From: Diaporthe sp. PMI_573 | Lineage: Eukaryota; Ascomycota; Sordariomycetes; Diaporthales; Diaporthaceae | Assembly: GCA_021399435.1 (NCBI GenBank) | Contig: JAJTUP010000089.1 | Span: forward strand, 62,001-126,000 | Direction: 5' to 3' | Length of the DNA stretch: 64,000 bases | In this document: positions 24,950 to 38,443 of the stretch, piece by piece | How the letters are laid out: each line of letters starts with the position of its first letter | Numbering within the stretch: position 1 is the first letter of the stretch | Notes under the pieces: generated by a model | What the model was told of the DNA's origin: nothing | Database searches by the model: none | The model's input: only the letters and a program-made list of their open reading frames with translations | Translations under genes and position numbers: made by a program

Positions 24950-27060
24950 ATTATCCGACAACTATATACCAGAACAACAACCTATAGCAAAAGGTAGCCA
25001 TTAGGTAGACACTATTCTTTATATATACGAGGAAATTAGTAAGAAAAGCAATATCTTACTAAATATATAGAGGAGAGCAGTAGACCCTAAATAATAGAAT
25101 ATCATAGTTAATATACAAGATGGCCTATTAGCAAAGAAATTGACAACCTACTTCATGTAAATATTAATGGATATTATCTATCTTAACTTAAGCGGAAATA
25201 ACCTCCGATATACCTTATATAAAGACTTTAACAGATAGACAGCCTACTAATTTAAATAAGTTTATTATACATTTGCTAGAGAATTTCTATAGATACTGGA
25301 GGCCAAAGGAATCTTAACATTACCTACACAAAGGTATTTAGAATAAATCTTGGCAATCCTTAAACCAGAAAGACAATAACCCCAACTAGCCGTATAAATT
25401 CAAGAAACAATTAAAGACCGACAACCAAGTATTAAAGCCCTATAAGTTAATAACCGGCCGTTGACTATATAAATATAATTAAAAGCCCTACAAGTTGATA
25501 AATAACTTTTACCGGGCCTTTAAGCAAATTTAAAATTTATATAAAAATAAATAGCCGATATACAAGGCATACGACAAGTTCCCTTAGGACAAGATTTACA
25601 CAAGAGGTAGATAATTTTCCACAACCCCCTTATATAGAGATTTCTAGACACTCTCTATACTAGGGACCCAGCGTATAATCTGCCGCCCAAAAAGGTTATA
25701 TACAACGGCCTAATTAATATCTAGACAGTAGCTACCTTTTAAAAAGGGTAGAGAAAAGACAAAAACTATACTAGACAGCTATATAACCTCTTGTACAATA
25801 AAGCACGAATCTTTATTAGGCACTACAAAAGACTTTAAATTAAAGAAAACCAATACTATACAGTCTTTCTAAACATTCTCTCTAATTATATAAAAGACTT
25901 CTACCTTTATTATATAGGGCCAGAAAAGAGATAAGACAAGATCTACGTCTTATTAGATACCCATTTTAATACCAATATCAACCATAATGTCTATTAGGCA
26001 GATTAGACAACTCTTTTATTTGTATAACTAAGAAGAGAAAACCCCGATAAGATATTGGTAGAAATCCTGGAAACCCTTATTAATAAGCTACAGCTTATAT
26101 AACGGGTACTGGGAGAAGAATACCAGGAAGAGGTCCCGCTCTATACAATAGTTACTAGGGCCTGCCGGGAAGTACCAAAGCTAGAAGCAGCCCTAATCTA
26201 GCAGAAACCTATATATAAAGCACTGTTTTTAGACCTTAAAGCCTCTCTCCAGGTAGCTATAGACCGGGAATCTATACAATAGTTCCATATACACGAAGAC
26301 TCTACAAACATCAATTTTATAGACCGCCGTTATGTCTTAAATTTTAAGAACCGTTAGAAGCAGTTATATAATAATAATTATTTCCCCAAGTAAATAATCC
26401 TATACTATACAATAAATATAACAAAATAGTTAAGTCAGAAACTTTATAGATAGTTAAGTCAGGAACCCTACTGTTTTAGACATATAAGTTAAAAGTAGAA
26501 ATGCTTTATATATAAAAAGGAAGGATATTGGTTAACTAATTACCTAGAGTCAGAAAGAAAACGTGTAAAAGATTAATACTCTTAAACCTATAAAACATTA
26601 GAGCAAGACCCTCTATATAACAACTTTACATTATACCTACTTGACTATAAGAGAAAGAACCCTATTGAGTTAAAATCAGACAATAGCTAAGATACTAGAA
26701 GCAAAAAACCAATTAATATATCTTATAGACTCATCTTTTTATTATCGCACAACAGGTAAAGATATCTTTTTGGTACCCAAGACTATAAAGACAAGCCAAT
26801 TTATACTATAAGATTTATACAGCATTATCTACCAGGGAGAACTATAGGATACTAGAGCTGCCAGGTTCTCTACAATAGAAAAGCCCCAGGTATTAGCATA
26901 CCTTTATAAGAACCCTTACGCAAAGATATTATAGATACCCGAAAAAGCATTAGTAAAGTTTAGCCCAAGTAAGGCAATTTTACCTATTAAGACAATTTTA
27001 ATAAATAACTCTATTAGACAAGTTAAATACTACATTCTAAACACCTCTACCCTATTTCTT
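24950..27060 (+). pseudogene. gag-protease remnant of a second Ty3/Gypsy element
   Basis: A Gln- and Tyr-rich capsid-like frame is readable around 25130-26350. A zinc knuckle of the fungal type with KCF and KKEGYW spacing lies at about 26500-26550. A protease-like and linker section follows to about 27060 (for example YRLIFLLSHNR-type strands and ALVKFSPSKAILP near 26945). Breaks are TAG/TAA. The frame stops abruptly where unrelated, less AT-rich DNA starts. Confidence 0.65.
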
Positions 27061-27590
27061 TTTGTTAAACGGAAACGCTTGTGTGGGCGCTGCACGTAAG
27101 GAGTTACCCTAGACTTGGTACTGGATTTTGTCTAAGTGCCCATAGGGCGTGCACGCCGGCAGATGAGTTTGGTGGCCGTGAGCCGATTTTTTGGGCTATT
27201 TTAAGACCCTAACTTCGTACCTCTGCATTATCCTTATTTCTTACCCAAAAAGCATGTAACCTAGTTTGTTAGATAGCCGGATTTCTGAAGTTTATCTGTA
27301 TTTAGTTTGGTTACTTTCAGGGTTAGGGTTGGCTAGTTATTCATGGCTGAAGAGAGTGGGTCTGGGGGCCGAATTTTCCGGCCTCGCCATTCCTACACCA
27401 GAGCCACCCGCAGCGTGCCAAGGGTTGAGACAATGTCGGAGGGTGTGTGAGGAGGGCTGACAGAAGCCCACTCAAATTTAATGCAAAGTTGTCCAAACCA
27501 TTCTCAAGCGTCCCACCAAGACCTCCAGTACACCCTACTGCTACCTGACCATTCGATCCACCAACCTTCAGATCTTTTATTGCTAGTTAC
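27061..27590. other. GC-balanced segment inside the second Gypsy remnant
   Basis: This piece is visibly less AT-rich than both sides and replaces the reverse-transcriptase and RNase H part expected here. A short open stretch (27266-27460, 64 codons) and a second frame from ATG at 27343 (Gly/Arg-rich start) exist, but neither is recognisable. No terminal repeats were found at its edges. Confidence 0.45.
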
Positions 27591-27599
27591 CCTAAAGCC

Positions 27600-28870
27600 G
27601 CAAGAATGTATAAGATTCTAGGCCGGGAATATTACTGGCTCCAAATGTTATACTTTATATAGTAATAGGTTACAAACTATTACTAATGCTGCTGTTTAAA
27701 ACCTAATTAAAAAGGCCGCCAGGGCCTACTAAAACCTCTCTCTATTTTTAAATAAACTTAAAAAAATATATCTATGGATTTTATTATATACCTACTGATT
27801 AGTTAAGGCTATAAGGCTATTACAGTTATAGTTAACTGCTTATCTAAAATAAGGTACTTTATTGCCTATAAGGAAACCTATAATTCTAACGAAATAGCCT
27901 AGTTATTTATAAGATATATTTAAAAATTACACGGCCTACTAACGACAATAGTATCAGATAAGGAGCCTTAGTTTGTATCTGAATTCTAGAGACACTTAAT
28001 CTATTGCCTAAGTATTTTTGTAAATCTTTTAACTTCTTATTATCCCGAGACCGACAGCCAAACTAAATAGATAAATGCTGCCTTAAAGTAGTACCTATAC
28101 CTTTATATAGTATATCTACAAGACAATTAAGCAAACTAGCTGTTATTTACCAAATTTGCGGCTAATAATACTGCCTTAAAGATAACTATTCTTACCCTAT
28201 TCTTTACTAATTATAGATTTTACTCTTATTTAAAGTTTAAGCCTGTCTTACCCGCTAAAAAACCTACTGCCAAGAACGTAAAAACATTTACCAACTATAC
28301 AGAAAATTACCAAATATATAAAGAGTAAGATGCTTGCCGCCTAGTCTCGTTATAAAAAGCAAGCAAACCGAAAATGCTATCCCGCCCGCCGTTATTAGGT
28401 TGGTTAAAAAGTCTAGTTAGATGCTTGTAACATTAAGATCCTCCGACCTATCAAGAAGTTAGACTAGAAAAACTATAGCCTATTTAAAATCAACAAAATT
28501 ATAAGTCCCTGGGCCTACCATCTCACCCTGCCCGAGTTAATAAGGATTTACTCTATTTTTTATATCAGCCTATTACATCTTGCCGCTAATAACCCGCTAC
28601 CCGCCTAGAAAAACAAGCCCCTACCGCCAATTAAAATAAATAGGCTACAAGAATAGAAAGTCGAAAAAGTACTAGATTTTCATTAAAACTGCTACAGACA
28701 AGGTTGCCCCCGCCTAAAATATACAGTTAAATAGACTAAATATAACAAACCTAAAAAAGTACCTATATTACACCTAGAAAACGCTTAGAAAGTTATATAC
28801 AACTTCTACAGGAGATACCCATATAAACCTAGCCCCTAAATTGACCTCTTAAGAGTTTGGTCCTAAAAGG
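27600..28870 (+). pseudogene. Integrase remnant of the second Ty3/Gypsy element
   Basis: The integrase core is clear. A zinc-binding/linker part precedes ISMDFIIYLLIS (about 27770), then YKAITVIVNCLSK, IVSDKEPQFVSEF (about 27949-27987, catalytic second Asp) and TDSQTK (about 28050) with INAALK. The C-terminal part reaches the purine tract at 28864-28877. The expected upstream reverse transcriptase is absent. Confidence 0.75.
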
Positions 28871-28881
28871 AGGGGGGGTAC

Positions 28882-29158
28882 TGTTACAGCTCTAAGCCGA
28901 CTACAAGGCAGTCTGCCGCGGACCGCGCCTTTAAAGACCCAACCAGAGGGTTTAGGTCTAGTTATATAAGCCAAGAGCCTATATAAAACTCTACAACCTG
29001 TCCCAAAGTCCTGTTTTATAGCTCTTTAAGCTATATCTTGTCAACAAAGCCTATGCCTACTAAGGATAGAGCCTATACATAGTAAATAGAGAACCTGTTT
29101 GATCTCCTAAACTACTCGGTGCCCACGCGTTAAGTCCTGCCAGCCAGCCCTTATAACA
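28882..29158 (+). repeat. Candidate right LTR of the second Gypsy element
   Basis: It starts TGTTACAG directly after a polypurine tract (28864-28877) and ends TTATAACA, so the termini TGTTA and TAACA are inverted, as in an LTR. Length 277 bp. No partner LTR was found in the window, so the call rests on position and ends only. Confidence 0.5.
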
Positions 29159-29722
29159 ATAAATAAATAGCATTTAGTAGATACTAGCTTGTAAATAAAA
29201 TATAAAACTAAGATAATATCTTACTTTAAGTTATATATTCTAGCTTTATATATATAATTATATATATTTTTAGGTAACTTGCTAACTTGTAGTATAAGAA
29301 TCTTTAAAAAGATACTAGCCTAATACTAAGCTAATTTATTTTATATTTTCTTTATAAATTAATCTTTATATACCAAAACTACTCTATAAGTCTATAATAA
29401 AAATATATATATATATCTTAAAAAGAAATAAAACCTATTTAGCCTACTTATAGCTTTACCGTTAAAAATAGCAGAAACAATAATATAAATAATTAAGGGC
29501 ATCTAAAGGCTCTTAGCAGCTTTTCTATCTTTTACTTATATTAAGATAAGCTTGTTTTTAAAACTATTATACTTAATAATTATTAAACTAGGCGTCTAGC
29601 TATATTTAAATCTTTTGACTACTTATTTTAAATTTATTTCTACTAACTATAAAATTAATTATATATTAATAAGGCTTAATATACAAGCAGACTATTTACC
29701 TATATAATATATTTAAAATATT
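29159..29722. other. AT-rich spacer between retroelements
   Basis: Runs of TATATA and TTTTA. No coding signal. Confidence 0.55.
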
Positions 29723-29727
29723 ATACC

Positions 29728-30056
29728 TATGGAATGGGTGATAGCAATAGCGATAGCGATAGCCGAAGGTGTTGGTCTGAAGCGGACCGCTGCAGCTGGC
29801 CACTTCTGGCTGGCTAGCTGCGGATGGCTGCTTAGTCATCTCAGGCAGCCACTGGCAGCAAGGGCGCTTGGACCGACTACTAGCCCGTGCACACCTTAGA
29901 TTAGTCAGCCTTCTGGCTACACCCTACTTGGGCGCTTCACCGCCTACGAAGGGGTCAGCCAGAAGCAACACACGACAGACCTACCGAATTAAAGCTATCA
30001 AGTAGCCACTTTAGTAACCCCTTCAAGTAATTACTCGTTTACATACCCAACCAACA
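29728..30056 (+). repeat. Left LTR of the Copia element
   Basis: 329 bp, beginning TATGGAATGGG (original TG probably mutated to TA) and ending CCAACCAACA. It includes a short GATAGC-type run (about 29740-29762) and a GC-rich centre. Less mutated than the right copy at several CpA sites. Confidence 0.9.
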
Positions 30057-31340
30057 CTGATTAGTGATTGCTTAGCAATCCCTGATAGAAAGGAAGGAAG
30101 AGACAGATTACTATTACCATTACTACGGTTTTTAAGCTATTTTGAGTAACAACATCTATACTAAGATCATCACCAGATTAGCATACCAACGTTCGACGTA
30201 CTCCCTACTAACTAGTGATGATCAGCCCTTAGATAACCTGATTCCTCCTAGTAAAGGAAGGATTTAGGACCCATCGGTGTACTCCATCACACAAGAAAAC
30301 ACCATCAAGATCATCACGAATACCTACCACGATAATCACATCAACAAAAGCCCTTAAAAGCACTATTTCAAGGCCATACTACCCATTTATACTACCAAGA
30401 ACCTTACTAAGCAAACGTGCAAATCGACAAAAGCCCTTAAAAGCACCTGTTTCAAGGCCAAAAGAACCCTTCTACTGACCATTTGGCCAATTACCCTACC
30501 CCTTACAAACGTTACCGTGGCACGTACAGCAACCACAACCGCAAGGGGGGCTAGTCAAGAAAATTTGAACGGTCACCACCCAAACACCATACAAACCATT
30601 CACTTAGTCTTGCAAACAGCACATCCCTTCGGAGCCCCGCACTACCCACAAGGCAACCACCTTCGGAGCCCTGCACTACCCGTACGGCAACCCATCGGTG
30701 CCCTACACTTGAACATCGTGAACAGTCACCTACAAATCAACCATTGCCAAACAGTCTACTACACTCAACTATCACTAAATAGTTATAGGCAAGTCTTTAG
30801 AGTACTTTCCTACATTAAAGAGCATACTATAACATACTTTTACATTGTTTTTCCATCACTTTTAATTAAAACCATCACCATTTACACCCTTCAAACCACC
30901 ACTTACCCTTTCCCATCACCACTTACCCTCTCTCTCTCTCTCACCATCATCACCTACACCTAAATCATCATAATTACCCTTCTCTATAACGATTTTACAC
31001 CCTCTCCCACGCCTTCCCTTCAGTCTACTTTCTCGTACATAAATAGCAAAAGTAGCTACTACACGTATTTCATTTACAGTCTCTATACTTCATCCCTACC
31101 ATCTACACGTTTTGTTTTCTCTCCTACTACTTTATTTTTACTATTTTTTTCAACATCAAGAATAAGAAAAGAGGAAAACTCTATATATAAGACTATATAA
31201 TAATACTTCCATTTACTAAAGACTACTACCTAAGGGTAAATAGTATACTTATACTAGTTAGAAGTCATAGCTAGAAGAGTTCTAATACCCTTTATAGTAA
31301 CTATATTAATAGTTTTTAATTATAATAATAAAAGAGGATA
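30057..31340 (+). other. Leader region of the Copia element with a 148-codon open frame
   Basis: C- and A-rich leader. An unbroken frame at 30517-30963 (148 codons, His/Thr/Leu-rich, with a CGGAGCCC repeat near 30628 and 30662) ends in a low-complexity Pro/Ser/Leu tail. It resembles no gag or accessory protein I know and is probably a by-product of the pyrimidine-rich composition. TCATCACC-like motifs recur at about 30165, 30310 and 30900. Confidence 0.4.
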
Positions 31341-31344
31341 TACT

Positions 31345-33640
31345 AGTCATTACTACTAACTCTCCTACTAAGAGCCCAACAACGAGTAAATACTAAGAAA
31401 TAATCATTAAGGAGGAAATAAAGGTAGACAGTATTATAAGCCAGTACTACTCAGTTATAAAAGCTAACTAGGAAAAGGTTAATCCACTACTAATAGAGAT
31501 ACTAGTTAATACCAAGAAGGTTAATAAGAAATAGGCCTCTACATACATCTTTAAGGTAATAGAGAGGATATATCAAATATAATATGTTAATAATAGCTTC
31601 CTACTTAATACCTAGTCCTACTTTAAAGAGTAGACTACTAAGATGGTTAGCAAGGCTATTATTAGCTAGAAGAAAGAACTCTAAAACCTTGCTTATTAAC
31701 AAGGTATCTACCTTAGTCCATAAGGAAGATAAATCAAACTATAAATCAATACCTTCTTAACTTATAAAGAGTACCCTACCTAGCTAACTAAAGAACTTCT
31801 AGTATATACCATCTATCCTTAGTTATACTTCTACAGTATCTTTATGAGAGCTAGAAAGACTAAGGCTTAGACTCACGATAGCTAGATTTGACTTCTAGAT
31901 TCCATACTAGATCCCGTGCCGGATCCTGTGCTGGATTCCATGGTAGAGATTACTAATAATAACGAAGTCGTTATAAAGACTAAAGAGGAGAGTATTATTT
32001 TTTAACCACCACCACTACCACAGTATACATCTTAGTAAGCAAGAACCACATCTTAACCAGGTCAGGTAACTAGCACTACATCAAAGTCACGATAGAATAC
32101 TACACAGGCTTCATGACAAAACTAACAACTACTAGTAAAGTTCTCGTTAGACTAGCAATAATTATAAGAAACATTATAACTATAAGAATAGCAAGATACT
32201 ACTCAGCTACTAGACTAGCGAGCCAACACCTAGTAATACAAGCAGCCCAATCAAACATTTCCTAGCATACCATACCCTACCAGAACCCCAAGACCATCCC
32301 TTATACCCCTAGATCTAGAAGATCCATACTACACACTCCCTCTAAGATACTAAGGGTATACTAATCTCAAACCTAATAAGGTTACGTCCTTTTTTAAGGC
32401 CTAGGATTAAAGGCTAAAATAGACTAGAAATACCTATAACCTTCTTAATAATAAAGTCTACATTATATTCTCTATTACCCAATCTTATAACATCACTCCA
32501 CTATAATTCCATATAATTCTTCCCTTAATTCTTACTAACTATACTAAGCTGTACTAGATTACCTACATTAGCCTAAGCATAGAATTCTCAGAAGCCTACA
32601 AAAGACTCAAACAATACTTTAATACTAATACTAATTACTAGCAGTACTATAATAATTAGATAATAGTAATGTTTAAGACCCTTTACTAAGATAAAAACAA
32701 CATTAACAAGAACCCTTACAATATTCTAGTACTACTTCTTAACAAATTATAGCTATACTAGCAAGTACTTAGCCCTAAGTACTAGGGTAATAAGATACTT
32801 TGCATAACAGTACTTCACGCCTACTCTGGAGTACCTAAATTCAAACACACACTTTTCACACCACGGGTACTATATAAATGTCTTTTTCAAGATCTACAAT
32901 CATTACTTAAGCTAAGCATCAACCATATAACACCTTAATAATTCCTTTAGAAAGATAAGGTTAGTATAGATAATAAGACATACTACCTTAATCATTAGTA
33001 CACAAATAATTAGTAACAAGGTTACAGATCAGGCTTCCAAGCACGATTTAGCCGTGACAGCTTCCATGATAATAACCACTACCGTGGTGATGACCGCCAT
33101 CATGGTAATGGCTACTACCAAGGTGATGACTACTGCCGTAGCTATTATCAGAAACGCTACTTTATGTACAATAAAGAAGGATGCTAGTCTTTAAACTACA
33201 CCTTCGAGGAACATTAGAAAGTATATAAGTAATATCTCTTAATCTATAAAATCAAGGGGCGTTCGACATCTAATGTTAAGTTTACTTCTTTTCTTACTAA
33301 CTTTAAAGGACTCAACATTACTTTAGAAGATACTTGTAATAAGTATAAGGACAACCTAAATGGTTATGAGGAAGCTTAACAGCTTCTCGCCAATACTTCG
33401 TTTCTATACTTACTCAGCCCTGATAATACTAACGAGACTAACAATACTATTATCCTAGCAAATCAATTCACGCTAAAAGGAAGATATTCTTATAACAAAT
33501 TTCAAGGTATTATCCCTGACACCAGTACTATACAATTCTCAACTATTAGTCATGAACAATACTTAGCCCTAAATTAAGAGAACCCCTCTATTATTATGGA
33601 TGCCAGCTATACTAGCGAGGCCGTCGTCAAGTTCAGAAAG
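31345..33640 (+). pseudogene. gag and protease region of the Copia element
   Basis: Starts with a Ser/Thr/Pro-rich N-terminus (about 31345) and has a DPVPDPV repeat near 31910. A Gly/Asp/His/Arg-rich RNA-binding-like patch (about 33040-33150) is followed by the zinc knuckle with the pattern MYNKEGC at 33168-33188 and NYTFEEH further on. The aspartic-protease part follows around 33490-33640. Many TAG/TAA stops. Confidence 0.7.
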
Positions 33641-36600
33641 GAATCCCGTCTTACCTCAATCAGTACGATAACTATAAAGACAACCATAGGGCCCATTACC
33701 TTTTACATCATGGAGGCTCTAACTCCATTCCTGATGTATATCTAAGACATAGACAAGCTAGGGGTCTATTTCCATAATACTACTAACAAATTAATATTAT
33801 CACGGAATTCAAGCCCGGATATAACCATTCTAGTAACCCGGAAGTAGGGTTATCTATAGTTCTTTCTAGGAAGCTACAAGGTAGGCATATTCTTCACAAA
33901 AAATAAACTTCAACGACTTTATCAACAATTCGGTTACCTAGCAGCTAACCATCTTTATCATCTACTTAAGGATACTAATCATAACCCTAACCTCGCTATA
34001 CTTAAGGTCATCAGCAAATTTTATCACCACTACTAGCTAAAGGGTGCTACCCTAAGAAGGTTTAAGTTTAACCTAAAAGATAACCACGACTTTAACTATA
34101 AGATCATTATTAATATTATATATCTTAATAGCAAGCTAGTGCTATATATTATAGACTCCAGAACGTCTTTTTAAGCTAGAAAGTTTCTAGCATTAATGTC
34201 TACAAAAGATACCTAGGAAGCCCTTTGAATAGTCTAGATAGATATATACCTAGGTCCTCCTAACCATCTTACTCACAATACCAGCACCAACTTTACTTCA
34301 ATCAAATTCCAAAATAAGGCAAAGATCATGGGGATCATATATAAACAAGTCCTAACGGAAGCCTACTAGTCCATAGGTAAGATTAAATACTATCACAGAC
34401 TACTTCAACAAGCGTTTAAAATCCTCTATGTAGAATTAAGAGGAATTTTTTCAGAGGATGCTATCCTTTAAATAGCAATAAAGGCCGTGAATAATACCGC
34501 TAGCCTAGATAAGCTAGTACCCACTCTACTCGTCTTTAATACTTTTCTACAAGTAAACATAGATTCACCACCTACACCATTAATACTCAAGCATACCAAG
34601 GCAATCACTAAGGCAATGTAAGATCTCTAGAAGTACTATGCTAAGAAGCAGATCACCAGAGCTCTCAGCACCCAAAACAACCTAGACACCACCAACATAC
34701 TAAATACGCTATTATAGTTAGAGATACTCGTATAGCGAGAAAAGGACAGCTAGCAGGGTCTATACAAGCTAATAACAATCAACAAGCATGATATAACCCT
34801 CGACCTGCTAAACAGACCTATAAAGTTTAGGTCAACCATTATCCAAGAATACTTCCAGGATAACGAGAACCTCTTACCCAAGTTCTCGTTAGGTAACAGA
34901 CTAGATACTAGTCTATTACCTACTTTAGACGGTAGTGGGCCTGGAATAGATTCATTATCTATTCTAGAGACCAGCTAGCCTGAAGTAGGTCTGTTACCTA
35001 CTTTAGACCATACCAGTACCCTAGCCCCGCTACAAAGGAGAGGCCAACCTCCCAGATCCAAGAACAAGCCAAAGCCATCCACAACCTTCCTTACTTAGAA
35101 GGAAAAGGATAACTACACTCTATCATTAAAACTTCATCAGGATAGTATAATCACAGCTACCAGTAAACCATTTAAAGCATCAGATACTAAGGAGATTAAC
35201 AATCTCGTTACTCAAGGCATCTTTTAATTCAAATAATTCGACTTAAAGGTTCATAACACCCTTCAGCTATTTAACTCTCAAATAATATAGGAGATAAAGG
35301 GAAAGACTAAAGTCCCCTATAAGAAGTCTTGCTTAATTATTCAAGGGCATAGCAACAAGGACAAGAGGAACATCCTTATATAGTCGCCTATAATTCAACA
35401 GGCTAGTCAACGACTTCTCGTTACCATAACACCTAGACTAATCAAGTCTATTAGTACTAGTGTTAAACTACATGACATAACATAGGTATATCTATAATTA
35501 AAGTCAGAGCTATTTCATGAGATTCTAGCCCAGCTCCCTTCCAAAATACAAGCCTAGTACCCAGCCAGCATAATCATAAGAGTAGTAAAGCCTCTCTACG
35601 AAATCACTAAAGCTAGAGTTCATTAGTAGACCACCTATTATCATCATTACCATAAACAACTATAGATACAAACCTTAACATTCAATCCATGTCTTCTAGT
35701 ATCTACTAGTAGAAAGAACGAATTCGCTATTATAGGTATATAGATAGATAACACTCTACTACTAGATATACCAAAGTTCTCAGCTTTTAAGGACGAGAAG
35801 ATCATCAAGATAGAGCTATGATACAAGCTAAAGGAGAAGCTATTACCAGAGAAGGTACTCAACTTTAATAGCAACAAGCTGATAATAACCCTAGAAAGGG
35901 CTATTTACCTTCAATAGAAGGGTCAAGGCAAGAAGATTATAACAGTCAATCCAAAGTTACATAACTTCACTTAGAAGTATCTCAAGCAACATACTCATAG
36001 TACTTACCTCACCTCAATTTACCAACCTAAGGCTTCATTTAACCTATCAATCACTACCCAAGCCCAAACACCTAATAAAGACGATTACACCAAGTTAAAC
36101 AAATACTTAAAATAGTAAATAAAGAATCTATCAAGAGGATTACAATACATCACAGTCAACTTAAAGACTACCAAACTAATAGTCTTCATTAATAGTTCTT
36201 TTACCAACAACCAAGACCTCAGCTCTCAAATCAGCTTTATAATAGTCCTCGTTAACAAGGAAGTAGATAGTATAATATCATAATATAAGCTCTAAGGAAA
36301 CGTTATATACTAGTCTTCCACGAAGTATAAGAGAGTTACTCAAAGCATTCTTACTTCCAAGATCTACGGAATAACCAACAGCTTTAACATAGGAATTATT
36401 CTTTCATCAACTCTAAAACTAATCACCAACTAATTAGGTATTAATCAGATACCTCTAGTAATCTATATAGATTCCTACTTACTCTACAAGTATTTAGTAA
36501 AGCTAGGAACTACCAAGGAGAAGAGACTCATAATTAATATCATATCCCTTTATCAAGTATATAAATAACAGGAAATCAATAAGGTATCATAAATAAATAA

Positions 36601-36760
36601 CAACAACAACCTCGTAGATACTATGACAAAGGTATTACTAAACAAGGCTTTAGAACACTTTATTAATACCAATAAGGTAATCATTCAAATAGAGGGATAT
36701 ATAGACCAAAGTATATAATAAAGCACGGGATGGACCATGTAATTAGATATATACGATACG
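33640..36760 (+). pseudogene. Integrase, reverse transcriptase and RNase H region of the Copia element
   Basis: The pre-integrase segment includes QQFGYLAANHLYHLL (about 33926). The integrase core follows with the DTxTNFxS-like block near 34280 and KIKYYHRLL near 34384. The reverse transcriptase spans about 35190-35800, with KGKTKVPYKKS (about 35298), a VVKPLYEITKARVH block (35582-35625) and the IDNTLLL motif near 35750, where family members have a DD pair. RNase H ends with IDSYLLYKYLVK at about 36468 and NNLVDTMTK near 36603. No frameshift is needed over the region; inactivation is by point stops. Confidence 0.85.
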
Positions 36761-36809
36761 GAGGAAACCACGTTTTTAGAGGAATTAGCTAAAAGTAGAA
36801 AACTGCCAG

Positions 36810-37138
36810 TATGGAATGGGTGATAGCAATAGCGATAGCGATAGCCAAAGGTATTAGTCCGAAGCGGACCGCTATAGCTGGCCACTTCTAGCTAGCTGGC
36901 TGCGGATGGCTGCTTAGTCATCTCAGGCAGCCACTAGCAGCAAGGGCGCTTAGACCAACTACTAGCCCGTGCACACCTTAGATTAGTCAGCCTTCTGGCT
37001 GCACCCTACTTAGGCGCTTCGCCACCCACAAAGGGGTCAGCCAGAAGCAACACACGACAGACCCACCGAATTAAAGCTATCAAGTAGCCACTTCAGTAAC
37101 CCCTTCAAGTAATTACTCGTTTACGTGCCCAACCAACA
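36810..37138 (+). repeat. Right LTR of the Copia element
   Basis: 329 bp, gap-free match to the left copy and differing mainly by transitions. Begins TATGGAATGGG and ends CCAACCAACA, then ATACC. Confidence 0.9.
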
Positions 37139-37143
37139 ATACC

Positions 37144-38443
37144 AATAGTTTTATTAAAGTCTAGAGTAGTTTACTTTTATTTTATTTATTTATTTTAATA
37201 ATAGGAAAATAGGGCAATTATTTAGGTAATAATAGTCTATACTATATTATTTTTTTTTTTTTAATTATAGAGATCTTAAATAAACTCTACTTTATTTCTC
37301 TCATTATTTCTTTTATCTATATTATAAAAAACTCTTTCTACTATTATAAAAACATACTTTTTAAATACTCTATATAGTTTAGTAAATTTATCTTTATATA
37401 TTAAAAATATCATATATTATTAATAATTTCAACAATATCTTATAAGAGTATATATAATATTAATCTATATTATATTTTAAAAAACTAACTCTAAAATATA
37501 ATATTAGCATCTATAATATAATACCCACCTTATAATATATTAAAGTCCCGCCAGTTTAATTTCTACCAATATAAATACCGACACTATATATATAAATAAT
37601 AGTACTTTTAGAGTTTTAGATATCCTATTTACCTAGCTAATAGCTACTATTAATACCTTTTATCCTTCTATAAAGTCTAAATCTTTAATAAAAGAAAATT
37701 AAAGAGCTAAATTAGGTAACAACATTTCGTTCTTAGATAAAACAAAACTAATATATTTTTAATCATAATTTTAAACAAGCCTTTTTAATTTATACTTAAC
37801 TTTTATTATTATTAATTAGTACTTTTTATTACTCTACCTAGCTATAATTTTATAATAAGATTTATACCTATCTAGACTTTACTAAAAGAATATATAGATA
37901 TTTTATAATTATAAAGGCTATTTTAAATAAAATACGAAAAGTATTTATTTAATTTCTTTTAATACCTTAGTTTCTTTATTATTTAAAAATAAATAAAGAT
38001 TTTATATATATATAAATTACGACAAAATTTAAATAGACTAGTTAAAACGCCAATTTAGTAGTATACTTATCTGTCAATAAATATAATATACTAAATAGTA
38101 AGATTACTTTCTCTATCTAATAGACTCTTTATAATATATTTTATATTAACTTTATTATTAACAGCTTTAAGATTTAAAGCAAGGCTAGCTATTATTAGTT
38201 TATATTCTATCTTGCCTAGAAATAAAACAATCTTTTTTATCCTAAATAATAGGAGTAATATTTATTAATAGTAAAGATATCTTAATATTTTAAGCTAAGC
38301 TATCAATCTAAATACAATAAGTACTTTAATATAATTAAAAAACTATTACTAATATAAAATTAGATTTTATACAATTAAATAAAAGCAAGATATTATATAA
38401 TAAAATAGTAGCAAAAAGAAAATATGTCTATATTTAAACCTAC
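37144..38443. other. Very AT-rich region, unassigned minus-strand traces
   Basis: About 80% A/T by eye, with a 16-base T run at 37247-37262. On the minus strand, stretches such as KIEYKLIIASLALNLKAVN (about 38210-38160) stay readable with TAG/TAA stops, so a gene was probably here, but I cannot name it. Confidence 0.4.

Larger units (their letters stand above)
29728..37138 (+). mobile_element. Full-length RIP-mutated Ty1/Copia LTR retrotransposon
   Basis: 7411 bp with 329-bp LTRs at both ends and a perfect 5-bp target duplication ATACC (29723-29727 and 37139-37143). The order in the interior is leader, gag with zinc knuckle, integrase, reverse transcriptase, RNase H. Integrase before reverse transcriptase identifies the Copia type. 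Gag and pol appear to share one register. Stops are nearly all TAG/TAA, so no full-length protein can be made. Confidence 0.93.

Noticed and set aside
35647..36885. Minus-strand ORFs within the Copia pol region
   Set aside because: Opposite a recognisable reverse-transcriptase and RNase H register; they arise from its composition.
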